NCBI GenBank assembly: GCA_023262245.1
Contig: JALRDC010000015.1
Coordinates: 1 to 13,461 of the forward strand
Length of the DNA stretch: 13,461 nucleotides
Direction of reading: 5' to 3'
From: Flavobacteriaceae bacterium
GTDB taxonomy: Bacteria; Bacteroidota; Bacteroidia; Flavobacteriales; Flavobacteriaceae
The notes under the pieces are model-generated. The model was not told the origin of the DNA, did no database searches, and saw only the letters and a list, made by a program, of their open reading frames with translations. A program made the position numbers and the translations under genes. Below, in pieces: positions 6,600-13,461 of this stretch; positions within the stretch are counted from its first letter, which is position 1; the number at the start of each line of letters is the position of its first letter.

Positions 6600-8102
6600 T
6601 TAAATCGTTCTGTCTTTAGCAGCAATTAGTTGAGGTCTTACATTTAAATAATCTGTTATTTGTTCATAAGCTAAAGCAAATTCAAGAACCTTCCTGTCCT
6701 TTCCAAAGTTTCCCATCACTTGAATACCCATAGGTCTTCCACTAGAATCAAAGCCTGTAGGCAAATTGATGACAGGAATTCCACCAAGGCTTCCTATAAT
6801 GACAACCTCCATCCAACGGTGATAAGTGTCCATAACACTCTCACCTATTTGCTTTGGCCAATGAGTCTCTTTTGAAAAAGGAAAAACTTGTGCTGTAGGA
6901 AGGATTAAAAAATCATACGTTTCAAAAAGACGGTCTAATGCTCCATACAAGACTTCTCGAATGGTTTGGGCATGGTTGACCTGCTTTTCATCTAACCTTA
7001 GAGCTTGTTCTATTTCCCATCTCAACTCAGGCTTTAATAGATCATGAGTTTTGGGGTTTTCGTAGTATTCCCTCATCTGAAGTCGTGTATGATGCCTGAG
7101 TGTTGTCCAACAAGTCCACAGATCTGAAGGGGAGACTGCGGGTTTTACGTGTTCTACTTTTGCGCCTGCAGCAACAAGTTTGCTTAAACTGGTTTCACAT
7201 AACTCAAGAATGCCTGTTTCTAGGGACAAATAGCCATCCAGGTCATTAAGCCACCCAATTTTAATTTCTTGAAAATTTAATGGCGTGAGATTTTGAAAGT
7301 CAGGTTTGTGGGCTAAGGTATTCATTAATTGAATTAAATCTCTTGTATTTCTTCCCATAGGTCCAGAGGTCCAAAGCAACCGATCCTTCTTATCTCCCTC
7401 ACTCATGACTACGGTTGTACTTGGTCTAAAGCCAATAACGTTATTAAACGCCCCTGGATTTCGAAGAGAGCCCATCATGTCCCCTCCCTCAGCAGCAGGG
7501 AGCATTTGAGTTCCTAGTGCACATGCGGCACCTCCACTGCTTCCTCCAGCTGTAAGGCTGGGATTATAAGCACTTCCTGTAGCACCAAATACAGGGTTGT
7601 AGGTTTGGGATCCCAGACCAAACTCTGGTGTATTTGTTTTCCCAATAAAAAGGGCACCTTGATTACGAATTTTTTTAACTAAAGCACCGTCCTCTTCAGC
7701 AATTCGATCAGAAAACATAGGAGAACCACTCGTAAAAATCATTCCTTTTACTGGGGCTAAGTCTTTTATTGCATGGGGCATCCCGTGCATCCATCCCCAA
7801 TATTCTCCTTTGGCTAAGGCAGCGTCTGCTTGATGCGCTCTCTTTAATAGTATTTCATCTTCTTCCATACTTACTATTGCATTGTAAATCGGATTGTAGG
7901 TATGAATGTGTTTTAAATAGGCCTTCATCACTTCTACACAACTCACGGTTTTGTTGCGGATAGCTAAAGAAAGATCCACAGCATTAAAACTGATAATATC
8001 TGCTGGAAGGTCACTTAAAAAAAGAGCGCATGCCTTTAGAGAAGGAAGCGTTGCCAATGCACTTAAAGATGCGCTTTTTCTTATAAAATCCCTTCTTTTC
8101 AT
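6600..8102 (-). CDS. Exported amidase of the amidase-signature family, head of the malonate cluster
   Basis: 500 residues. The N-terminus M-K-R-R-D-F-I-R-K followed by a weakly hydrophobic stretch is a twin-arginine (Tat) signal; C25 in SLKAC could also be a lipoprotein attachment site, though K at -2 is atypical. The amidase-signature Ser-cisSer-Lys triad is intact: K113 in HAIKDL, S188 in TAGGSSGG and nucleophile S212 in MGSLRNP. Spacings 113-188-212 are identical to FAAH K142-S217-S241. The family hydrolyses amides, including malonamate (malonamidase E2) and ureidomalonate (ureidomalonase of the barbiturate pathway). Generic annotation would be 'amidase'; its position as first gene, with zero bases before the MatB-like ligase gene and madLM just after, suggests a substrate that releases malonate or a malonyl half-amide. 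That is inference. Many flavobacteria have Tat-exported amidases of unknown substrate. Confidence 0.9.
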   Translation of the reverse strand: MKRRDFIRKSASLSALATLPSLKACALFLSDLPADIISFNAVDLSLAIRNKTVSCVEVMKAYLKHIHTYNPIYNAIVSMEEDEILLKRAHQADAALAKGEYWGWMHGMPHAIKDLAPVKGMIFTSGSPMFSDRIAEEDGALVKKIRNQGALFIGKTNTPEFGLGSQTYNPVFGATGSAYNPSLTAGGSSGGAACALGTQMLPAAEGGDMMGSLRNPGAFNNVIGFRPSTTVVMSEGDKKDRLLWTSGPMGRNTRDLIQLMNTLAHKPDFQNLTPLNFQEIKIGWLNDLDGYLSLETGILELCETSLSKLVAAGAKVEHVKPAVSPSDLWTCWTTLRHHTRLQMREYYENPKTHDLLKPELRWEIEQALRLDEKQVNHAQTIREVLYGALDRLFETYDFLILPTAQVFPFSKETHWPKQIGESVMDTYHRWMEVVIIGSLGGIPVINLPTGFDSSGRPMGIQVMGNFGKDRKVLEFALAYEQITDYLNVRPQLIAAKDRTI

Positions 8103-8256
8103 CGCTAGAACATTTTTGTATTGCTTTTAATTCGCATTTATAAATAAATAGTAACACATTAAGGTAATAAAAAAACATTACCTACTTTTTTTTGAACATA
8201 AAAAAAGTTAGTTTATCTATGGTTAAATTGTAATGATCCCTTTTTAAGAGGAAGCA
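8103..8256. promoter_or_regulatory. Intergenic region: presumed promoter of the amidase operon and 3' end of the DUF5107 gene
   Basis: These 154 bp lie upstream of the amidase ATG and downstream of the DUF5107 stop codon, both on the minus strand. The stretch is extremely AT-rich. I could not find a clean TAnnTTTG/TTTG pair on the minus strand, so the amidase promoter cannot be placed exactly. The central part holds two back-to-back inverted repeats, listed separately. Confidence 0.4.
8162..8208 (-). terminator. Two tandem stem-loops downstream of the DUF5107 gene
   Basis: First repeat: AGGTAAT (8162-8168) pairs with ATTACCT (8177-8183), 7 bp with an 8-base loop that is all T plus G when read on the minus strand. 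Second repeat, directly adjoining: ACTTTTTTT (8184-8192) pairs with AAAAAAAGT (8200-8208), 9 bp with a 7-base loop. Leftward transcripts of the DUF5107 gene cross the second then the first about 50-95 bases after the stop. Neither is followed by a U-tract on the minus strand, so terminator function is only likely by position; on the plus strand the first is followed by ACTTTTTTTT, a classic terminator shape, but no plus-strand gene precedes it. A role in the leader of the downstream operon is also possible. Confidence 0.4.
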
Positions 8257-11200
8257 TTATTCCAAAAAAGCAGCTAATTTTCTGATGAATGGTTCGTTCC
8301 ACTCCAATGAGGGGTTTTTGAAATAAAATTGAGTCACTGATTTAGTTAAAGTAGATGCTCCGTGTTTGGAATCCAAGAGTTGAGCAATAAACTCCTGAGC
8401 TTTATCCTTACCATGAATTTGTTGAATTGCATAAATACCAAGGAGGTGATTTTTTGTGGATTTAGAAAGTTGCTTAAGTGAATAATTCGAAATCTGTTGC
8501 AACTCCAAGGCTGCTTCTTGCATTTCACCTTTTTTCTGTTTTAGAAAAGCTATTAAAAAACGTTCCCATCTTTCCTCAGGATCATAGGGTTTTCCAACAC
8601 CTACATTTTCAGGCCACATCAAAGAAGCATTTAAACGTTGCAATGCGGTATCAAAGTCCCCATTACCAATTTTTTTTAATGCACTTCCCACATAGGCCTT
8701 GGTGTAAATATTTCTTCCTTCTGTAGCATGCTCATAAGGTAAAATCTCAAGGTTGTTAAGTAGGGCAATTGTTTTTTCAAAATCTTTTTGCTGATTAAAA
8801 ATTCTTGCTAATAGCATCCCTGCAAAGTAATTTTTAGGATTTTGTTTGAAGGTCTTTTTAATAATGGCTAATGCCTCATTTGTTTTATCTGAATCAAAAA
8901 AATCTTCTGATAGAGCCATGGCGTATCTCCAATTTTTTGGGTCTGATTTATATGCATATTGCAAGTCTTTTTCATAGCCCTGAATTCCCCTATTTTTAAA
9001 TAACATTCCTCTTGTAAAGTAGAAAAGGGGGTCGTTTGGAGTAGATCCAAGACTTTCAAAAATCGCAATACCTTTATTCCATTGGGATTTCCCAAGATGA
9101 TTTAGTGCTAAAAGGTATTTTGCTTTCCAAGAAGCACTGTTTTGCTCAACCCAATGAAGTAATTCTAAACTTTCATTTCTGAAGGGAAAAACAAAAGCAA
9201 TGGAGGAATCATTCAATACCGATAAATCTGAAGTGTCTTTTTTTATAAATGCTGACCAAAGCTTGTTGAGCAACTTTTTTGGGCCAGATTCAAGCAACTC
9301 GATGGCTTCTTTATTTCGATTGCGGTTATGATAAAATAACGCCAATTCCAAAATGGTCTGCTCAGGAAATTCTGAGCGATGTGAAGCAAGAACCTCATCC
9401 ATTGAAATTTTGTTCATTAAATATTTCTCAAAATAAACTAGATGATTTAGAGGATCAATAGCCTCAATTTGTTCTAAAGTATTCAGTGCATTTTCTTGTT
9501 CTCCTAAAATTCTAAAAAGAATTGCTTTTTGAGAAAGAGAATTGATATTTTGAGTATTGAATTTAAGTGCAATCTCGTTGTAATGCATTGCTTCATTGTA
9601 ATTCTGTTCTATGATTTGAATCTGAGCCAAAAGACTATTAGATTGAGAACGGTAAGCCGAAGATCTTGCCGCCCACCCTAGATGCTCTTTGGCATTTACC
9701 AGATCGTTTAGAGTCAAATAGCTGAGACCGGTAATATAATTTAAGCCGTTGTGATAAGCGTCCATTTGCAATCCCATATTAGCAACCTCTAAAGCACTCT
9801 CAAATTTTCCCATTCTATAATAGAGAAATGAAAGTTCTTTACGAGCTTCCAAATGATAAGAATCCTTTTGCAAAACTTTAAAAAGTAGTTTTTCAGCAAG
9901 AGGGTAATCTCTATATCGCTGCGCATCTTTAGCTGCTAAAAATTCTTTTTCAACCGTAGCGTTAGTTTGAACTTGAGGAGAATTAAAACTTCTTTTAATT
10001 AACTGAGGATTTGAATCAAAATGCAAATCAAGTCCTGAAATTTTTATAGCATATGACTCTAAAGGCTTAACAAATGAAAAACTGTAAACTCCGTTTGGTT
10101 CAGTTTCAATAATTTGTTCTTCCGTTTTTTCTGAAGTCGTGAGTAGGACAGTAGAAGATACCGCTTTAAAAGCGTTAACCTTAACTTCGATTGTATTCTC
10201 CGTTTCGATTATGTTCATAGCCCCCCATTTTGAGGCTTCTTTAATTCCTCCAATTTTCTTAACTGGAAACCACACTTCCGTCCATTGATCGGTCAGGTGC
10301 GGATCAAAAGTTGCCTGGCTTATAGGATTTTCTTCCCCTGGAAAATATTGAACGTAAAGTCTTCCCGCTTGGTACTCAATATACTGACCATCAGCATCGG
10401 TTAAGAGATCTTCCCATATTCCTCCCGCTCTTGAAAGATTCCAAAGCCATAATTTTTGCCCAGGAATTTCATCGTATCTTCCCCAATGTCCAAATCCAGT
10501 ATTACTTTGATTGTAATAGCCTCCAAAGAAATCATTGTATTCTCCAATCACATGGTAAGATTTACTAGGTCCAAAATTGTTTTCTTTGTAATGAGATAAA
10601 TCTCTATTTAATTGGTCTATCGGCCAAGCTTTCGCTTCGCCTCCATGAGTTAGATATTGATCCCCAGGAGTGTAAAAAACTAAATCTTCTCTGGCTGCCG
10701 CTGCTGCAGTCATCCAATTATAATACGCTTGTTCGATATCGGTAGGATTATACCAAATCGCTTTCGTAGTAAAAGCACTTTGATCCTTGGGTAAGATGAT
10801 TTTCACCCGCCATTGGGTTCTTGAAGGCAAATCGATTCCCCCAACAGTGCAAACCAGGTCTCCGTTTGGAAGTTTTGCAGTTTTATAGTCTACAGGGGTA
10901 CCCGTCCCGGGATGATGCCCTATGATCCCAAAATTAAACTCAATCCCTCCTGAAGTCCATGGACCCCGCATGGCTATATTTCTAAATTTTGCAACTTCAT
11001 TTTTATAGATAAATTCATTGCCGTTACTCTTGTCTACCGCTCCCCAGACTTTACCCCCCACCTCAGGGAATACTTGCACTTCAATCCATTGGTTTTCTAA
11101 GGTAATTTTCTTTAAATCAACATTTGATTTTTCGAATGCATAGCCTTGAAACTTGTGATAAGGATAAATTTTTGGATTGTATAAAAAAGAGGGTAATGGA

Positions 11201-11367
11201 TTAGGATCTCCAAAATTGTATGTAGGAAATTGCTGAACTTGTTCCGTTAGAATTGCTTCTTGTCCATAAAAAAAAGCGGTTGAAAAAATAAAAAATAAAA
11301 ACGCAAGCCTTTTGAATAGCAGCTTGAATGCGTTTTTCTTAAGATTCTTAGATGGTAAATCTTTCAT
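8257..11367 (-). CDS. Large exported DUF5107 domain protein with C-terminal TPR repeats
   Basis: 1036 residues. After a long lysine-rich N-terminus comes a hydrophobic signal segment (LAFLFFIFSTAFFYGQ, about 21-36). Residues about 50-370 form the DUF5107 domain, a beta-sandwich family resembling galactose-mutarotase folds; diagnostic stretches are FPEVGGKVWGA (100-110), RGPWTSGGIEFNFG (134-147), TPGDQYLTHGG (233-243) and GRLYVQYFPGE (335-345). A short beta-linker (about 380-450) leads to a helical array of TPR-like units from about 474 to the C-terminus, with typical pairs such as YYRMGKFESALEVANMGL and ARIFNQQKDFEKTIALL. The family is widespread in Bacteroidota, and its biochemical role is not established to my knowledge; the fold, many aromatic residues and neighbouring SusC gene suggest carbohydrate recognition or processing, with the TPR part mediating assembly. 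It is divergent from the SusC gene. Confidence 0.88.
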   Translation of the reverse strand: MKDLPSKNLKKNAFKLLFKRLAFLFFIFSTAFFYGQEAILTEQVQQFPTYNFGDPNPLPSFLYNPKIYPYHKFQGYAFEKSNVDLKKITLENQWIEVQVFPEVGGKVWGAVDKSNGNEFIYKNEVAKFRNIAMRGPWTSGGIEFNFGIIGHHPGTGTPVDYKTAKLPNGDLVCTVGGIDLPSRTQWRVKIILPKDQSAFTTKAIWYNPTDIEQAYYNWMTAAAAAREDLVFYTPGDQYLTHGGEAKAWPIDQLNRDLSHYKENNFGPSKSYHVIGEYNDFFGGYYNQSNTGFGHWGRYDEIPGQKLWLWNLSRAGGIWEDLLTDADGQYIEYQAGRLYVQYFPGEENPISQATFDPHLTDQWTEVWFPVKKIGGIKEASKWGAMNIIETENTIEVKVNAFKAVSSTVLLTTSEKTEEQIIETEPNGVYSFSFVKPLESYAIKISGLDLHFDSNPQLIKRSFNSPQVQTNATVEKEFLAAKDAQRYRDYPLAEKLLFKVLQKDSYHLEARKELSFLYYRMGKFESALEVANMGLQMDAYHNGLNYITGLSYLTLNDLVNAKEHLGWAARSSAYRSQSNSLLAQIQIIEQNYNEAMHYNEIALKFNTQNINSLSQKAILFRILGEQENALNTLEQIEAIDPLNHLVYFEKYLMNKISMDEVLASHRSEFPEQTILELALFYHNRNRNKEAIELLESGPKKLLNKLWSAFIKKDTSDLSVLNDSSIAFVFPFRNESLELLHWVEQNSASWKAKYLLALNHLGKSQWNKGIAIFESLGSTPNDPLFYFTRGMLFKNRGIQGYEKDLQYAYKSDPKNWRYAMALSEDFFDSDKTNEALAIIKKTFKQNPKNYFAGMLLARIFNQQKDFEKTIALLNNLEILPYEHATEGRNIYTKAYVGSALKKIGNGDFDTALQRLNASLMWPENVGVGKPYDPEERWERFLIAFLKQKKGEMQEAALELQQISNYSLKQLSKSTKNHLLGIYAIQQIHGKDKAQEFIAQLLDSKHGASTLTKSVTQFYFKNPSLEWNEPFIRKLAAFLE

Positions 11368-11448
11368 TAAGTTTGACTTATTTTTGATTGATATTTTTCT
11401 TAATTAAAGTGAATCAATGTTTTAATATAAAAATAGGAATTTAACAAA

Positions 11449-11465
11449 ATTTTATTAAATAAAAT
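11449..11465. repeat. 17-bp perfect A/T palindrome in the divergent promoter region
   Basis: ATTTTATT and AATAAAAT flank a single central A (11457). After one mismatched pair the symmetry resumes for two more base pairs (11446-11447 with 11467-11468). It lies just upstream of the plus-strand -7-like element, where an operator could sit. Because it is made only of A and T in an AT-rich gap, chance origin is a real possibility. Confidence 0.4.
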
Positions 11466-11501
11466 ATTTTCTCTATCTTTAACAGGTAATTGTTGTTTTA
11501 T

Positions 11502-11549
11502 ATGAAAAGGAGTTTTAGGAAAGTGAAAAACAAACTGAATTTAAATTAA
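11502..11549 (+). other. Short upstream reading frame (15 codons) in frame with the SusC-like gene
   Basis: ATG at 11502 to TAA at 11547-11549 encodes a strongly basic peptide, MKRSFRKVKNKLNLN, with seven lysines or arginines in 15 residues. It ends 24 bases before the SusC start and is in the same frame, so one in-frame stop separates it from the receptor. It could be a translated leader, a remnant of a longer N-terminus, or chance in A-rich leader DNA. No ribosome binding site is evident. Confidence 0.25.
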
Positions 11550-11573
11550 CTATACATAAAAATAAAAAATGAA

Positions 11574-13461
11574 ATGCTAAAAAATTTTATTTTAGGTATC
11601 TCCCTTCTAATTGGAGGATTTACATTCGCACAAAAGCCTGTTAGTGGTTCTGTTACAGATAATGAGGGAGTTCCATTACCAGGTGCTACTATTATTGTAA
11701 TTGAAACGAACTCGGGTACAACAACTGATTTTGACGGAAACTTTTCATTAACAGCAGAGGAAGGTCAAACATTGGCAATTAGTTTTGTTGGATATAACAC
11801 ACAAGAAATTCAAGTTGGGACCTCCTCTACTTATGATGTTGTGTTACAGCTAGGAAACGAACTTGATGAGGTGGTTGTTACCTCATTAGGTATTGCACGA
11901 CAAAAAAGAGAGTTGACCTACGCAACACAAAATGTTGACACTGAAGGAATTGATGAATCAAGACCCAATGGAAACCTAGTAAACAGTTTACAAGGTAAAG
12001 TAGCGGGGGTTTCTATCCAAACTACAAGTCAAGGGGTTTCATCTGCCTCTAAAGTTGTCCTTAGGGGAAATAGATCTATCGCCGGAAGTAGTCAACCTTT
12101 GTATGTTGTTGATGGCGTTCCATTAGGTGGAGACATTACCGACTTAAGCCCAGATGACATTGCTTCCATTAGTGTTCTTAGAGGAGCCAACGCGGCCGCT
12201 ATCTATGGAGCTAGAGCAAACAACGGAGCTATTATTATCACAACAAAATCAGGAGCTGAAGGGTCTTTCTCGGTTAATGTAAATTCAACATTAACAGTCG
12301 AAACTCCAAACATCTTATTTGATTATCAAAATCAATATGGTCAAGGAAGCACTGGTGTTTATTCTTCATTTACCACTGACTCTTGGGGACCTGCACTAGG
12401 CGGTTCTCAGCCTCATTGGTCTTTCAGCCCAGACATTTCAGGGAACATACCCTACGAGGCACAGCCTGATAATGTTCTTGACTTTTTTGATACTGGTATT
12501 AGCATTGCAAATAACATCTCTGTAAATTCTGGTACAGAAAAAACGAAAACATACCTTAGTTATACGAACGATATTCGCATGGGTATTGTTCCAGGAAATG
12601 AGCTAGATCGACATAATATCAACCTGAAAATTGATAATAATATGCTAGACGGAAAGCTTAAATTAAGCTCTCGAGTTAACTATATTAAATCAACTGTTGA
12701 TAATCAACTTGCTCAATGGGAAAGCTTTGACAACCCCCTAAGACATGCTTATCGTTTACCGAGAAACATCAGATCACAGGATGCTGAAGTCTTTGAATAC
12801 ACGGACTCATCGGGTAATGTAAGACAAAATTATTGGAAGCCAAATGACAACGGTGGAGCTAACCCGTATTGGACCATAAACAGAAATCTAAGAGAAGATT
12901 TAACCGACAGAGTTTTGGGTTATACTTCGTTAACCTATGAGTTTAACGACAACTTAAGTCTTCTTGTAAGATCTGCACTAGATAATACTACTGCAACTAG
13001 AGAAAGTAGATTCTACAACGACTCATACATCATTGCTGATAATGGAAATTACCAAACCGCAAATAGTAGAGCGTTAGAGTGGAACACTGATTTTCTTTTG
13101 ACCTATGATAAAGAGTTTAGTGAAGATTTAAGTTTAAATTTTAACCTAGGTGGGAACAATAGAATTAATAAATCCAAAGGAGTAAATACAAATAATGGAG
13201 GACTGAATGCTCCTAACATATTTGCTCTTTCAAATGCGCAAAATCTAACTGCGTCACAATTTATTTCTGAAAGAGAGGTAAACTCTCTTTACGGATTTGG
13301 AAATATTGGTTTCAAAGGAGCCTTATTCCTCGATTTGACCTATCGCTCTGATTGGAGTTCTACCCTACCTGTTGAAAACAACAGATATGATTATTATTCT
13401 GGAGGTTTAAGTGCTGTAATTTCAGACTTGGTTGAGCTCCCAGATTTTATGGATTTCTTCA
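11574..13461 (+). CDS. SusC/RagA-type TonB-linked outer-membrane receptor (N-terminal 629 residues)
   Basis: Open from the ATG at 11574 to the window end with no stop; SusC proteins are usually around 1000 residues, so roughly 60% is present. An ATG at 11569 is discarded because it meets a stop after three codons. Order of parts: signal peptide MLKNFILGISLLIGGFTFAQ (1-20), carboxypeptidase-regulatory-like beta domain (about 21-92, with G-S-V-T-D and TTTDFDGNFSL), a TonB-box-like ELDEVVVT (96-103), then the plug domain with LRGNRSI (163-169), YVVDGVP (177-183) and the SusC signature DIASISVLRG...YGARANNGAIIITTK (195-225), followed by beta-barrel strands. It would import large ligands such as oligosaccharides or peptides across the outer membrane using TonB energy. 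The expected SusD partner would lie beyond the window, so the ligand cannot be deduced. Divergent from the DUF5107/TPR gene. Confidence 0.95.
   Translation, partial: MLKNFILGISLLIGGFTFAQKPVSGSVTDNEGVPLPGATIIVIETNSGTTTDFDGNFSLTAEEGQTLAISFVGYNTQEIQVGTSSTYDVVLQLGNELDEVVVTSLGIARQKRELTYATQNVDTEGIDESRPNGNLVNSLQGKVAGVSIQTTSQGVSSASKVVLRGNRSIAGSSQPLYVVDGVPLGGDITDLSPDDIASISVLRGANAAAIYGARANNGAIIITTKSGAEGSFSVNVNSTLTVETPNILFDYQNQYGQGSTGVYSSFTTDSWGPALGGSQPHWSFSPDISGNIPYEAQPDNVLDFFDTGISIANNISVNSGTEKTKTYLSYTNDIRMGIVPGNELDRHNINLKIDNNMLDGKLKLSSRVNYIKSTVDNQLAQWESFDNPLRHAYRLPRNIRSQDAEVFEYTDSSGNVRQNYWKPNDNGGANPYWTINRNLREDLTDRVLGYTSLTYEFNDNLSLLVRSALDNTTATRESRFYNDSYIIADNGNYQTANSRALEWNTDFLLTYDKEFSEDLSLNFNLGGNNRINKSKGVNTNNGGLNAPNIFALSNAQNLTASQFISEREVNSLYGFGNIGFKGALFLDLTYRSDWSSTLPVENNRYDYYSGGLSAVISDLVELPDFMDFF

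Larger units (their letters stand above)
3502..8102 (-). other. Putative operon: amidase - matB - madL - madM - NTF2-like protein
   Basis: Five leftward genes with junctions of 0 bp (amidase/matB), 10 bp (matB/madL), an 8-bp overlap (madL/madM) and 45 bp (madM/NTF2-like gene). The first four junctions leave no room for internal promoters or terminators. Three of the genes (ligase and two carrier subunits) share malonate as the predicted substrate. The cluster lacks the biotin- or ACP-dependent malonate decarboxylase subunits that accompany madLM in Malonomonas and lacks the MatA decarboxylase and MatR regulator of the rhizobial mat operon. Transcription would start in 8103-8256. Confidence 0.8.
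11368..11573. promoter_or_regulatory. Divergent intergenic region between the DUF5107 and SusC-like genes
   Basis: These 206 bp must carry the promoters of both divergent genes. On the plus strand TATCTTTA in the CTCTATCTTTAACAG segment (about 11474-11481) matches five of six fixed bases of the Bacteroidota -7 element TAnnTTTG, but no TTTG lies at the expected -33 distance. On the minus strand a TTTTG followed about 17 bases later by TATTAAAA is a poor candidate. A 6-bp inverted repeat TTGATT (11384-11389)/AATCAA (11412-11417) and a longer A/T palindrome (listed separately) are potential regulator sites. The SusC start is preceded by an A-rich leader and no Shine-Dalgarno sequence, as usual in this phylum. 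Confidence 0.4.

Noticed and set aside
6600..8102. GatA subunit of the Glu-tRNA amidotransferase
   Set aside because: GatA is cytoplasmic and has no Tat signal; this protein has an export signal and an EGGDMMGSLRNP nucleophile region unlike GatA, and gatB/gatC are absent nearby.
8346..9461. Several short open frames on both strands inside the TPR region
   Set aside because: They are alternative-frame shadows of the 1036-residue DUF5107/TPR protein, which is continuous and shows coherent repeats.
1..13461. tRNA, rRNA, CRISPR array, insertion sequence or phage signature
   Set aside because: No cloverleaf-like segments, spaced direct repeats, transposase or integrase frames were seen; almost all DNA is occupied by intact ordinary genes.

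Overview
The window looks like chromosomal DNA of a member of the Bacteroidota, most likely a marine-type Flavobacteriia. The evidence is AT-rich DNA, signal peptides ending in A-Q or G-Q, A-rich leaders with no clear Shine-Dalgarno sequence, a SusC/RagA-type TonB-linked receptor, a DUF5107/TPR protein and exported M28 and amidohydrolase enzymes. There are eight complete or near-complete genes and one gene cut at each window edge, with no RNA genes, CRISPR arrays, insertion sequences or phage genes that I can see. All frames are intact.

Layout. (1) 1-3482: a secreted M28B carboxypeptidase of the glutamate carboxypeptidase II type (minus strand, C-terminus cut by the window) is divergent from a secreted metal-dependent amidohydrolase of the imidazolonepropionase/prolidase-like group (plus strand). 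The short gap of about 130 bp must hold both promoters. (2) 3502-8102: a tight leftward cluster, read in transcription order: exported amidase-signature hydrolase, malonyl-CoA synthetase (MatB/ACSF3 type), malonate transporter subunits MadL and MadM, and a small secreted NTF2/SnoaL-like protein. Stop and start codons of the first four genes abut or overlap, so they are very probably one mRNA; the fifth follows after 45 bp. (3) 8257-11367: a large exported DUF5107 plus TPR protein on the minus strand. (4) 11574-end: the N-terminal half of a SusC/RagA outer-membrane receptor, divergent from the DUF5107 gene.

How the genes may work together. The most interesting part is the amidase-MatB-MadL-MadM unit. 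The order suggests a complete route: an exported amidase frees malonate (or a malonate half-amide) from an amide outside the cytoplasm, MadLM imports malonate, and the MatB-like enzyme activates it to malonyl-CoA. No malonate decarboxylase (mdc/mad genes), no malonyl-CoA decarboxylase (MatA) and no GntR/LysR regulator is visible, so carbon would enter through fatty-acid synthesis or a decarboxylase encoded elsewhere. The individual families are recognised from motifs; the joint pathway and the amidase substrate are inference. The rest of the window is typical of flavobacterial scavenging of peptides and polymers.
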